From an uncultured Spirochaetota bacterium (GTDB taxonomy: Bacteria > Spirochaetota > Spirochaetia > Treponematales > UBA12059): a stretch of DNA of 38,148 nt. Below are positions 30,571-37,897 of the stretch, one piece after another. Location: the NCBI GenBank assembly GCA_937873275.1, contig CALMRC010000095.1, positions 1 through 38,148 of the forward strand, written 5' to 3'. A model generated the notes under the pieces. The model was not told the DNA's origin and ran no database searches. It worked only from the letters and a program-made list of their open reading frames with translations. How positions within the stretch are numbered: position 1 is the first letter of the stretch; each line of letters begins with the position of its first letter. The position numbers were made by a program, and so were the translations under genes.

Positions 30571-31881
30571 ATGAATCCCCTCGCGGAAGATTTGAACCGG
30601 ACCCTCGCGGGAACCTGCGCCGCCCGCCTGCTCTCGGCTTCGGGTACCCGCATGTATTTCCCCAAGGGCATCCTCTCCCAGTCCGCGGAAGCTTCGGAAA
30701 AGGCCAAGGTTTTCAACGCCACGATCGGCATGTCCTACACCGGCGGCAAACCCATGATCCTGGACGCGATCCGGAACCACCTGCCGGGCCTTACGCCCTC
30801 CGAGGCGGTCGCCTACGCCCCGACCGCGGGCGTGCCGGGACTCCGGAAGCGCTGGAAGGAGGAGCTCGTCCGGAAGAATCCCTCCCTCCAGGGCGTTCCG
30901 CTTTCCCTGCCCGTGGTCGTGCCCGGGCTCACCGCCGGGGTGTCCTTCCTGGCGGACCTATTCGTGGATCCGGGCGACGCCGTCGTGCTTCCGGACCTCT
31001 TCTGGCCGAACTACCGGCTGATCCTGGAGGAACGGAAGGGCGCCCGTCTGGCCACGTACCCCATGTTCACGCCCGGGGTAGGCGCCGGCCGGGGCTTCAA
31101 CGTGGACGGTTTCCGGGCCGCCCTGGAGACCGAGAGCCGGACCCGGGGCAAGATCGTGACCATCCTGAACTTCCCGAACAATCCCACCGGGTATTCCCCG
31201 ACCCTCGCGGAGGCGGACGCCATCGTCGCCGCCCTGGAGCAGGTGGCCGCCGGGGGCGTGGACATCCTGGTGGTATCGGACGACGCGTACTTCGGCCTGC
31301 AGTACGAGCAGGGCACTCTCCGGGAGTCCCTCTTCGCCCGCCTGGCGGGGCGGAACCCCCGCATCCTGGCCGCCAAGGTGGACGGGCAGACCAAGGAGGA
31401 CTATGTCTGGGGCTTCCGCTCGGGCTTCCTGACTTTCGGCTGCCCGGGCCTCCAGGAGGACCAGTACGAGGCCCTGGTCAAGAAGGTGATGGGGGTGGTC
31501 CGGTCCTGCGTGTCCAGCTCCGCGGCCCCCACCCAGTACATCCTCCAGAAGGCCCTGGACACCCCGGGCTACGAGGAGCAGAAGGCCCGATTCCGGAAGA
31601 TCCTGGAGGAACGGTACCGGAAGGTCCGGGACTACCTGGCCGCCCATCCCGCCCCGGCCTGCCTGCGGCCCCTGCCCTTCAACTCCGGGTACTTCATGAG
31701 TTTCGAGTGCGACGGGATCTCCGCGGAGACCCTCCGGAAGAAGCTCCTGGAGGAGAAGGGGATCGGCGTCATCGCCCTGCAGGAGAAGTGGCTCCGGGTG
31801 GCCTTCTCCAGCGTGGAGGCGGAGGATGTCGAACCCCTCTACACGGAGATCTTCGCCGCCGCGAAGGCCCTGATGGGTTGA
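30571..31881 (+). CDS. PLP-dependent class I/II aminotransferase
   Basis: A 436-residue cytoplasmic enzyme that should transfer amino groups between an amino acid and a 2-oxo acid. Fold type I landmarks are the PLP-ring contacts (APTAGVPGLRKRW, then VVVPGLTAG), NFPNNPTGYS, SDDAYFGLQY, and the segment DGQTKEDYVWGFRSGF, which holds the Schiff-base Lys and a nearby Arg. The C-terminal arm RVAFSSVEAEDVEPL is typical. The ATG follows the strong ribosome site AGGAGG. The substrate is not clear: the Lys context differs from AspC and HisC and suggests one of the less studied subgroups. It is preceded by heptad repeats and followed after 27 bases by the RlpA gene. Confidence 0.9.
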   Translation: MNPLAEDLNRTLAGTCAARLLSASGTRMYFPKGILSQSAEASEKAKVFNATIGMSYTGGKPMILDAIRNHLPGLTPSEAVAYAPTAGVPGLRKRWKEELVRKNPSLQGVPLSLPVVVPGLTAGVSFLADLFVDPGDAVVLPDLFWPNYRLILEERKGARLATYPMFTPGVGAGRGFNVDGFRAALETESRTRGKIVTILNFPNNPTGYSPTLAEADAIVAALEQVAAGGVDILVVSDDAYFGLQYEQGTLRESLFARLAGRNPRILAAKVDGQTKEDYVWGFRSGFLTFGCPGLQEDQYEALVKKVMGVVRSCVSSSAAPTQYILQKALDTPGYEEQKARFRKILEERYRKVRDYLAAHPAPACLRPLPFNSGYFMSFECDGISAETLRKKLLEEKGIGVIALQEKWLRVAFSSVEAEDVEPLYTEIFAAAKALMG

Positions 31882-31908
31882 CGCACCGGCGCCGATACTG
31901 AATCCAGG

Positions 31909-32559
31909 ATGTATCGGAATACCGCGGCCCTTCTCGCCCTGACCTTCTGTCTCCTCGCCCGGTCCCTGTCCGCCGCGGAGGCGGAGACCGGGGAGGCGTC
32001 CTGGTACGGGCCCGGCTTCCACGGCCGGCTCACCGCGAACGGGGAGGTCTTCGACAAGGAGGCCCTGACCGCCGCCCACCGGACCCTGCCCTTCGGGACG
32101 GTCGTACGGGTCCGGAACCTGGACAACGGCCGGGAGGCGGTGCTCCGGATCAACGACCGGGGCCCCTTCGCCCGGGGCCGCATCCTGGACGTGTCCGAGG
32201 CGGGGGCCCGGGTCCTGGGGATGGTCGAGTCGGGGACCGCCCGGGTCCGGATCGAGATCCTCCGGCTCGGGGAGGCCCCGAAGGCCGCCGGCCCGGCGGG
32301 GGCTTCCGCCACCTCGGGCGCCGCCGTCCCCGTCGTGACCGTCCGCATCCAGGTAGCCTCCTACCGGGACGCCGGAAACGCCGGGCGAGCGGCGGAACGG
32401 CTCCGGCTGTCCGGGCTTTCCCCCTCCCTGGAGACCGAAGGCTCCTTCACCCGGGTCGTCCTGGCGGGCGTTCCGCCCGGCGAGAAGGACGCCCTGGTCA
32501 AGCGCCTGTCGGAACTTGGATTTCCCGGGGTCCTGGTGCGGACGGAGACCCGGTACTGA
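31909..32559 (+). CDS. RlpA-like double-psi beta-barrel protein with SPOR domain
   Basis: A 216-residue exported protein. The signal peptide covers residues 1-24 (ending in SLSAAEA, with no lipobox Cys). An RlpA-type barrel spans about 25-120 (GEASWYGPGFHGRLTANGEVF, AAHRTLPFGTVVRV, INDRGPF and DVSEAGA). A Pro/Ala linker then leads to a SPOR domain (about 140-216, VRIQVASYRDAGNAGRAAERL), which binds denuded peptidoglycan at division sites. RlpA proteins are lytic transglycosylases in Pseudomonas, and the catalytic Asp region (INDRGPF) is kept. The ATG has a CCAGG ribosome site. A strong two-way terminator follows. Unlike E. coli RlpA it is not a lipoprotein. Confidence 0.92.
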   Translation: MYRNTAALLALTFCLLARSLSAAEAETGEASWYGPGFHGRLTANGEVFDKEALTAAHRTLPFGTVVRVRNLDNGREAVLRINDRGPFARGRILDVSEAGARVLGMVESGTARVRIEILRLGEAPKAAGPAGASATSGAAVPVVTVRIQVASYRDAGNAGRAAERLRLSGLSPSLETEGSFTRVVLAGVPPGEKDALVKRLSELGFPGVLVRTETRY

Positions 32560-32576
32560 ACGGTGTCCGGGATACG

Positions 32577-32608
32577 AAAAAGCCGCCGGGAGGGACCGGC
32601 GGCTTTTT
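32577..32608. terminator. Bidirectional terminator between rlpA-like and decarboxylase genes
   Basis: A 13-bp stem, AAAAAGCCGCCGG (32577-32589) with its complement (32596-32608), 6-base loop. It has a T-run on both strands and ends both converging genes. Confidence 0.92.
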
Positions 32609-32628
32609 TCAGGTTCCGAGGGGGAGGA

Positions 32629-33804
32629 TCACTCCAGGACGTAGGCCTTGAGGGGCGGGAATCCGTTGAAGTAGACGGAGCTGTAGCTCTGGGTATACGC
32701 CCCGGTGGTCAGGATGAAGGCCCGGTCCCCGATGCGGGCGCTGGTGGGCATCATGTAGGTGGTCTTCTCGTACAGGATGTCCATGGAGTCGCAGGTCGGT
32801 CCCGCCAGGATAACGTCCACCTGCTTGCCCGAGCCCTTGAAGAAGATCGGGTACTTGATCGCCTCGTCCAGGGTCTCGATCAGGCCCCCGAACTTCCCGA
32901 TGTCCAGGAAGACCCAGGGGTACAGGTCGTGCAGGGATTTTCGGGCGATGTTCACGATCTCCGTCACGATCACCCCGCAGTCCCCCGCCATGGACCGGCC
33001 GGGCTCGATGACGACCCGGGGCCAGCGGCCGTCGAAGTTGTTGAGAAGGTAGTTCTTGATGTCCTCGGCATAGGCCTCGATGGTGTTCGTCGGCTCCAGG
33101 TAGTTGGAGGGGAAGCCTCCGCCCATGTTGACCATCTGGAGCTCTATTCCGTGCTCCTCCCGGGCCCACTTGAAGATCCCCCCCGTGGTCGTGAGGGCGG
33201 TGGACCACTGACCGATGTCCCGCTGCTGGCTGCCCACGTGGAAGGAGATTCCGTAGGGCTCCAGCCCGAGGTCCTTGGCCCGGAGGACGAGGCGGCGGGT
33301 CTCGTCGGGATGGCATCCGAACTTGCGGGACAGGGGCCAGTCCGCCCCGAGTCCCTCGGTCAGGATCCGGAAGAAGACCCGGGATCCCGGGGCGGCCCGG
33401 GCGATCTTTTCCACGTCCGCGGTGGAGTCCGTCGCGTACAGCCGTATGCCCTTCTCGTAGAAGTAGGCGATATCCTTTTCTTTCTTGATCGTATTGCCGT
33501 AGCTCATCCTGTCCGGGGAGACGCCGAGCCGAAGGAGCTGATCCAGTTCGTACCGGGTGGCCACGTCGAAGCTGGAGCCCAGGTCCCGGAGGGTGGAGAC
33601 CACCTCGTCCATGGGATTTGCCTTCACGGCGTAATAGACCTCCGCGTAGGGCAGGAGGGCCCGGAGCTGGGCGTATTTCTTCTTGACGATGTCGAGATCG
33701 ACGATCAGGCAAGGGGTTTCCTTGTCGCTGGCGAACCGCTCAATCCGCTCGAACTGTTCCTGAGACATGTAATTCTCGAGCGGAAAACGGTACTGATCCT
33801 CCAT
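32629..33804 (-). CDS. Ornithine/lysine decarboxylase, fold type III
   Basis: A 391-residue PLP enzyme related to eukaryotic ornithine decarboxylase; it should make putrescine (or cadaverine) for polyamine synthesis. PLP-Lys61 lies in YYAVKANP. GISFHVGSQQ, MVNMGGGFPSN, EPGRSMAG (PLP phosphate contacts) and GPTCDSMDIL (Cys of the partner subunit's active site) are all present. The ATG at 33804 follows GAGGT; a longer frame upstream is not supported. Its promoter is TTGACA/TATGCT at 33858-33887. The specificity helix cannot be read reliably, so ODC, LDC and dual-function enzymes remain possible. It is convergent with the RlpA gene and shares its terminator. Confidence 0.92.
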   Translation of the reverse strand: MEDQYRFPLENYMSQEQFERIERFASDKETPCLIVDLDIVKKKYAQLRALLPYAEVYYAVKANPMDEVVSTLRDLGSSFDVATRYELDQLLRLGVSPDRMSYGNTIKKEKDIAYFYEKGIRLYATDSTADVEKIARAAPGSRVFFRILTEGLGADWPLSRKFGCHPDETRRLVLRAKDLGLEPYGISFHVGSQQRDIGQWSTALTTTGGIFKWAREEHGIELQMVNMGGGFPSNYLEPTNTIEAYAEDIKNYLLNNFDGRWPRVVIEPGRSMAGDCGVIVTEIVNIARKSLHDLYPWVFLDIGKFGGLIETLDEAIKYPIFFKGSGKQVDVILAGPTCDSMDILYEKTTYMMPTSARIGDRAFILTTGAYTQSYSSVYFNGFPPLKAYVLE

Positions 33805-33857
33805 GGGCCTACCTCTGTGGGTATCGGATGACCGTCCTGTAAAAACGGCATAGCGGG

Positions 33858-33887
33858 AGCATAGGGATGGGCTTGCCACTTTGTCAA
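33858..33887 (-). promoter_or_regulatory. Promoter of the decarboxylase gene
   Basis: On the minus strand, TTGACA (33887-33882), 18 bases, TATGCT (33863-33858). It overlaps the likely promoter of the divergent membrane-protein gene (TTGCCA 33873-33878, TAAACC 33896-33901), so the two may interfere. Confidence 0.75.
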
Positions 33888-33908
33888 GGATGCGGTAAAC
33901 CGTCGAAT

Positions 33909-34676
33909 ATGACAGGCTTTTTCATCAAAAAGGCGTTTTTCGACGGGTGGGATCATCTCTGGGGCCTGGTCGCCCTGAACCTGGGTTCCCTGGCCCTCCT
34001 GTCGGCTTTCGTGCTGGTTCCCTCCGCCCTGGGGATCCCCGGAGGCTGGCTCTGGGCTGTCCTGGGCTTCCTGGCCCTGGCCGCCTACCACCTTGTCTGT
34101 TCGGCTGCCCTCCGGGAGGCCGCGGAATACCGGAACCTTTCCGTGCGCGCCTTCCGGGATGCCCTGCGGGAGCACGGGGCGGCCGGATTGGCCTTCGGGG
34201 CGGTCCTGGCCCTCCTCGGGGTCCTCTTCCTGACCGCCGTCCCCTTCTACCTCTCCCGGGGCGGAATCCTGGCCTGGTTCGCGGCGGGGACCCTGTTCTG
34301 GTGCTCCCTGATCCTCCTCCTGGCCCTCCAGTGGTTCCCCGCCGTCCGGGCCCTGCTCCCCGGCCCGCTCCGGTCCTCGGTCCGGAAGTGCTTCCTCCTC
34401 CTGGCGGACAACCTGGGCTTCTCGGTCTTCCTCTTCCTGTATACCTTGGCGGGTCTCGTCCTCTCGGTCTTCTCCGCCTTCCTGGCTCCCGGGATCGCCG
34501 GGGCCGCCCTGGGAACCGTGGACGCCCTGCGGCTCCTCCTCAAGAAGTACGACTGGCTGGAGGCCCACCCCGGGACGGACCGGCGGAGGATCCCCTGGGA
34601 GGACCTGCTCGAGGAGGAGCGGGAGCTGATCGGGAAGCGCACCCTGAAAGGAATGATCTTCCCCTGGAAGGAATAA
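33909..34676 (+). CDS. Hypothetical integral membrane protein
   Basis: A 255-residue protein with about five hydrophobic segments (near residues 18-40, 48-66, 90-115, 120-145 and 175-205) and a charged C-terminal domain of about 50 residues (LLKKYDWLEAHP, then EDLLEEERELIGKRTLKGM). The N-terminus (FFIKKAFFDGWDHLWGLV) recalls the DUF624/YesL-like membrane proteins, but this is not firm. I chose the ATG at 33909 since the hydrophobic start follows directly; an upstream ATG would add 14 unlikely residues. The gene stands 66 bases before the PilZ gene. Function is unknown. Confidence 0.72.
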   Translation: MTGFFIKKAFFDGWDHLWGLVALNLGSLALLSAFVLVPSALGIPGGWLWAVLGFLALAAYHLVCSAALREAAEYRNLSVRAFRDALREHGAAGLAFGAVLALLGVLFLTAVPFYLSRGGILAWFAAGTLFWCSLILLLALQWFPAVRALLPGPLRSSVRKCFLLLADNLGFSVFLFLYTLAGLVLSVFSAFLAPGIAGAALGTVDALRLLLKKYDWLEAHPGTDRRRIPWEDLLEEERELIGKRTLKGMIFPWKE

Positions 34677-34704
34677 GCTCTTCCGCGGCCGAGGGGAGCT
34701 TCGG

Positions 34705-34734
34705 TTGACCTCGGCGCCCCGGATGGCCTATAGT
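34705..34734 (+). promoter_or_regulatory. Promoter of the PilZ-TPR-phosphoesterase operon
   Basis: TTGACC (34705-34710), 18 bases, TATAGT (34729-34734). The PilZ ATG at 34743 lies 8 bases after the -10 box, with no ribosome site: a likely leaderless message. Confidence 0.7.
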
Positions 34735-34742
34735 CGAGCCGT

Positions 34743-35621
34743 ATGGCCATACTCACAAGCCAGCAGATCTCAAAATACTACGACACATTCCGGACGATCG
34801 ACGTCACCTTCACCAAGGAAGTCATAAAATCCACGGCTCTCCAGCCCCAGCAGGTATGCCTGAAATGCGTCGGGGAGCAGTGGCCCTGCGTAATCTATTC
34901 CACCTCCTTCTCCGGCGCGAAGATCCTGGCCAGCGCCAAGAGCGTCCTGGGCGAGCGGATCAAGCGCGCCAACAACATGGTCAGCCTGCGGTTCTCCTTC
35001 AAGATCTCGGACAAGGCCGATCCCCGGGCTTTCTTCGTGGCCGGCAAGGTGACCGGCTTCGCCCCGTACGCCCAGTCGAACGGCGACCTGCAGTTCATCA
35101 ACATCCAGTACACTCAGCGGCCCCCGGACGACCTCATCGAGATCCTGGGGCGCCTGCTGGAGGCCAACGTGAACTCCGCCCGGCGGCGGGACGAGCGGAT
35201 CCTCCTGACCGCGGACGCCATGCGGCGGATCGGCCTTCAGTCCAAGGACACCTTCGTCTTCATCCAGGGGGTGCCCCGGAAGTGCATCGTCCGGGACCTG
35301 TCCTTCGGGGGGGGCAAGGTGATCCTGGTGGGCCTGGCCAAATTCCTGGTGGGCCGGGACTGTCTCCTGCGGCTGGAATTCGACGAGCCCCGGGAGGCCC
35401 TGGACATCAAGGGAAAGGTCGTCCGCTACGAGGACGTCGAGGGACGGAAGGATTTGGCCGCCCTGGCCATCCAGTTCGACGAGCAGCAGGTTCCCATGAA
35501 CTACAAGATTCATGTCAACGATTACATCGTCCAGACCCGGGGACCCAAGACCGAGGACAATCCGGAGGCTTCCGGCCCGGGAGCGGTCCCGAAGGGCGGC
35601 GGAGAAACCGATGGAAGATGA
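34743..35621 (+). CDS. PilZ-domain c-di-GMP receptor, spirochaete two-part type
   Basis: A 292-residue cytoplasmic protein. The C-terminal half has a PilZ domain with the c-di-GMP-binding pattern RRRDERI (near residue 150) and DLSFGGGKV (near 185). The N-terminal half (residues 1-130) resembles a PilZ-like companion domain seen in spirochaete PlzA-type proteins. C-di-GMP binding is expected from the motifs. The last 30 residues are disordered (Pro/Gly/Glu). Its stop lies 8 bases inside the TPR gene, so the two are co-translated. A promoter without a leader drives it. Spirochaete PilZ proteins affect motility and host adaptation; that extension to this protein is inference. Confidence 0.9.
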   Translation: MAILTSQQISKYYDTFRTIDVTFTKEVIKSTALQPQQVCLKCVGEQWPCVIYSTSFSGAKILASAKSVLGERIKRANNMVSLRFSFKISDKADPRAFFVAGKVTGFAPYAQSNGDLQFINIQYTQRPPDDLIEILGRLLEANVNSARRRDERILLTADAMRRIGLQSKDTFVFIQGVPRKCIVRDLSFGGGKVILVGLAKFLVGRDCLLRLEFDEPREALDIKGKVVRYEDVEGRKDLAALAIQFDEQQVPMNYKIHVNDYIVQTRGPKTEDNPEASGPGAVPKGGGETDGR

Positions 35622-36738
35622 CGACGAGTCCCGGCTCCGGAACATAGTCTTCGTGCGGCTTCCCGAGGATTTCGCACGGTCCGTCGAGGGGTTCCGGCTG
35701 GATCCCTCCGTTCCCTTGCCCGTGGAGACCGGGGGGGACCCGGAGCGGTTCCGGCCCGGGGACCTGGTCCTGGAGGCCATCCTCGCGGGGATGCTGCGGG
35801 TCCTGGCCTACCGCCCCGACCATCCCGACGCGGCCTACTACCGCCGCTTCGTCTCGACCGTGAAACCGGCCATCCTGGCCGAGCTTTCGGAGGCGGGGAT
35901 CCTCAAGAGCCGCAACGGGGACCTGGACGTGGCGGAGGAGATCTTCCGGGCCCTGATCGGGCTGGATCCGGACCGGCCGGAGTCCTACCTCAACCTGGCC
36001 ACGGTGTACGAGAAGCGGGCGGAGGAGTACGGGAGGCTCGACAATCCCGGGCTGGAGGAGGAGTTCTCCCAGCGGGCCTTCGACCTCTACCGTCGGCTCC
36101 TGGCCTTCGAGCCCCCGGTCCCGGACGCCTATTACGAGGCGGCCTTCTTCCACCTGAAAAACCGCGGGTACGACCGTGCCCGGGAGCTTTTCGAGACCTA
36201 CGCGACCCTCGGGGCCGACCCGGAGAGGACCGCCCGGGCCCGGGAGATCGTCCGGAAGCTTCGGGCCCAGGGCAACCTGGACAACCTGTTCAAGGAAGCC
36301 TACGACTTCATCCGACTCGGCCGGGAGGAGGAGGGCATCGGGAAGGCCCGGGAGTTCCTGAAGGCCTACCCCAAGGTCTGGAACGGCTGGTTCCTCCTGG
36401 GCTGGGGCAACCGGCGGCTGGGACGCTGGGCGGAGGGCCGGGAGGCCTTCGAGAAGGCCCTGGAACTGGGCGCCGAGGACGCGGACACCCTCAACGAGCT
36501 GGCCATCTGCCTCCTGGAGCTCGGGGAGTACCGGGAATGCCGCCGTCGGCTGGAGGCGGCCCTCCGGCTGGAACCCGACAACGTGAAGATCATCTCCAAC
36601 CTGGGGACCCTCGCCCTGAAGCAGGGCCGGCCGGACGAGGCCGAGCGGTTCTTCCGGACGGCCCTGGACCTGGATCCCCGGGATCCCCTCGCCAAGAGTC
36701 TCCTGGAATCCCTGGCGGGCGATGGCCGCTCCGGCTGA
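35611..36738 (+). CDS. TPR-repeat protein
   Basis: A 375-residue protein without signal peptide or membrane segment. The N-terminal 100 residues are not repeats. From about residue 95 at least six tetratricopeptide-like helix pairs follow, for example AEEIFRALIGLDPDRPESYLN, YDRARELFETYATLGADPER and GRWAEGREAFEKALELGAED; the last two units are the clearest. Such proteins are scaffolds for other proteins. The ATG at 35611 has GGAG 7 bases ahead and overlaps the PilZ gene by 11 bases; its end overlaps the phosphoesterase gene by 17. A role in a c-di-GMP output complex with its two neighbours is inferred. Confidence 0.88.
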   Translation: MEDDDESRLRNIVFVRLPEDFARSVEGFRLDPSVPLPVETGGDPERFRPGDLVLEAILAGMLRVLAYRPDHPDAAYYRRFVSTVKPAILAELSEAGILKSRNGDLDVAEEIFRALIGLDPDRPESYLNLATVYEKRAEEYGRLDNPGLEEEFSQRAFDLYRRLLAFEPPVPDAYYEAAFFHLKNRGYDRARELFETYATLGADPERTARAREIVRKLRAQGNLDNLFKEAYDFIRLGREEEGIGKAREFLKAYPKVWNGWFLLGWGNRRLGRWAEGREAFEKALELGAEDADTLNELAICLLELGEYRECRRRLEAALRLEPDNVKIISNLGTLALKQGRPDEAERFFRTALDLDPRDPLAKSLLESLAGDGRSG

Positions 36739-37765
36739 GTCCCCACCCTCCGGGCCCGCCCGGGGCCGCCGGACGGACGACCTCCTTCGGCGCGCCCGCC
36801 GGGCGGAGTCCAAGCCCTCCCTTCCGGACAGTACGGAACTCACGGAGGTTCTCCGGGCCGCCGCGGAAACCCGCGCCTCGGATCCGGCGGTCCGTCCCCG
36901 GAAGGCTTCCGGCGCGCCCGGGGGCCTGGTCTCCCTGCCCGGGCATCTTCCCGCCCTGGTGCTCCCGGACCTGCATACCCGGGCGGGGCTCCTCCGGAGG
37001 GCCCTGGAGAGGATCCCCCCGGGAGAAACCCGCCCCGTCCTGGAACTCCTGGAGGCGGGAGATGCGTTCCTCCTCCTCCTGGGCGACCTCTTCCATTCCG
37101 AGGGGCCCGACGCCCCGGCCCGGTGGGAGCGGGCCTACCGGGAAGCCTGGACGGGCTTCGCCCTCCACGAGGACATGGACGCGGAGATGGCCCGGGCCCT
37201 TTCGGCCCTCGACGTCCTGGCCCGCGTCCTGGTCCGGTTTCCCGGCCGGGCGGCCTGCCTGAAGGGGAACCACGACAATTCCCGGAACCGCGAGGGTTCC
37301 GGGGACCACGGATTCTATAAATTCGCCGACGAGGGGGCGATGTGCGCCGCCTGGCTGGCGGCCTTCACGCCCCCGGAATTCCGGGACGCCCTGGCCGGGT
37401 TCGAAGGCTCCCTGCCTTTGGCGGCCCGGGGCGCACGGTTCGCGGCCAGCCACGCGGAACCGGCCTTCCCCCGTTCGGAGGCGGACCTGGTCGAGGCGGC
37501 CCCGGAGACCGTCGAAGCCCTGACCTGGACCGCGAACGGCCAGGCCCTTCCGGGATCCGTGGAGGCCTGCCTCGAAGCCCTCCTGGGCTCCGGGGCCGCC
37601 GGCTCGGGGGCCCGATGGATCTCGGGCCACCGGCCCGTGGAGGGCCGGTATTCCCTGCGCGCGGAGGGCCTCCTGGTCCAGATCCACGCCCCCTTCCGGT
37701 TCCAGGGGGCCTGGGTCCGCCCCGATCGACCCTTCGACCCGGAAACGGATATCCTGGACCTTTGA
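36722..37765 (+). CDS. Calcineurin-like metallophosphoesterase
   Basis: A 347-residue cytoplasmic protein with a two-metal phosphoesterase core. The motifs are LVLPDLHTR, LLGDLFHSE, LKGNHDN, SHAEP and ISGHRPVEG, in the standard order. About 80 residues precede the core (Ser/Pro/Arg-rich, probably flexible). Motif 1 is DLH instead of the common DxH with Asp-x-His-Gly, still able to bind metal. The start at 36722 overlaps the TPR stop by 17 bases; there is no clear ribosome site, in keeping with translational coupling. The substrate could be a protein phosphate, nucleotide or phospholipid. It ends the PilZ-TPR operon. Confidence 0.88.
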   Translation: MAAPAESPPSGPARGRRTDDLLRRARRAESKPSLPDSTELTEVLRAAAETRASDPAVRPRKASGAPGGLVSLPGHLPALVLPDLHTRAGLLRRALERIPPGETRPVLELLEAGDAFLLLLGDLFHSEGPDAPARWERAYREAWTGFALHEDMDAEMARALSALDVLARVLVRFPGRAACLKGNHDNSRNREGSGDHGFYKFADEGAMCAAWLAAFTPPEFRDALAGFEGSLPLAARGARFAASHAEPAFPRSEADLVEAAPETVEALTWTANGQALPGSVEACLEALLGSGAAGSGARWISGHRPVEGRYSLRAEGLLVQIHAPFRFQGAWVRPDRPFDPETDILDL

Positions 37766-37830
37766 CCGGCGAGGGGATCGAGGGTCCGGCCCGGCCCGCG
37801 CCCCCACCCCCGCGAGGAACTCCCGATTTT

Positions 37831-37872
37831 CCGTCCACCGACCACTGTTTACCGTCCACTGTTTACCGACCC
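37831..37872 (+). repeat. Degenerate 7-base repeat tract, six units
   Basis: Units CCGTCCA (37831, 37852), CCGACCA (37838), CTGTTTA (37845, 37859) and CCGACCC (37866). It ends 25 bases before the start codon of the last gene and has the same direction; the candidate -35 box TTTACC (37862-37867) is made of repeat sequence. It is close kin to the tract at 30479-30513. Confidence 0.85.
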
Positions 37873-37891
37873 CCGCCCCGTGTCGTATCAT
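37862..37891 (+). promoter_or_regulatory. Possible promoter of the last gene
   Basis: TTTACC (37862-37867), 18 bases, TATCAT (37886-37891); the ATG at 37898 begins 6 bases after. The match is moderate. Confidence 0.4.
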
Positions 37892-37897
37892 GTTCCC

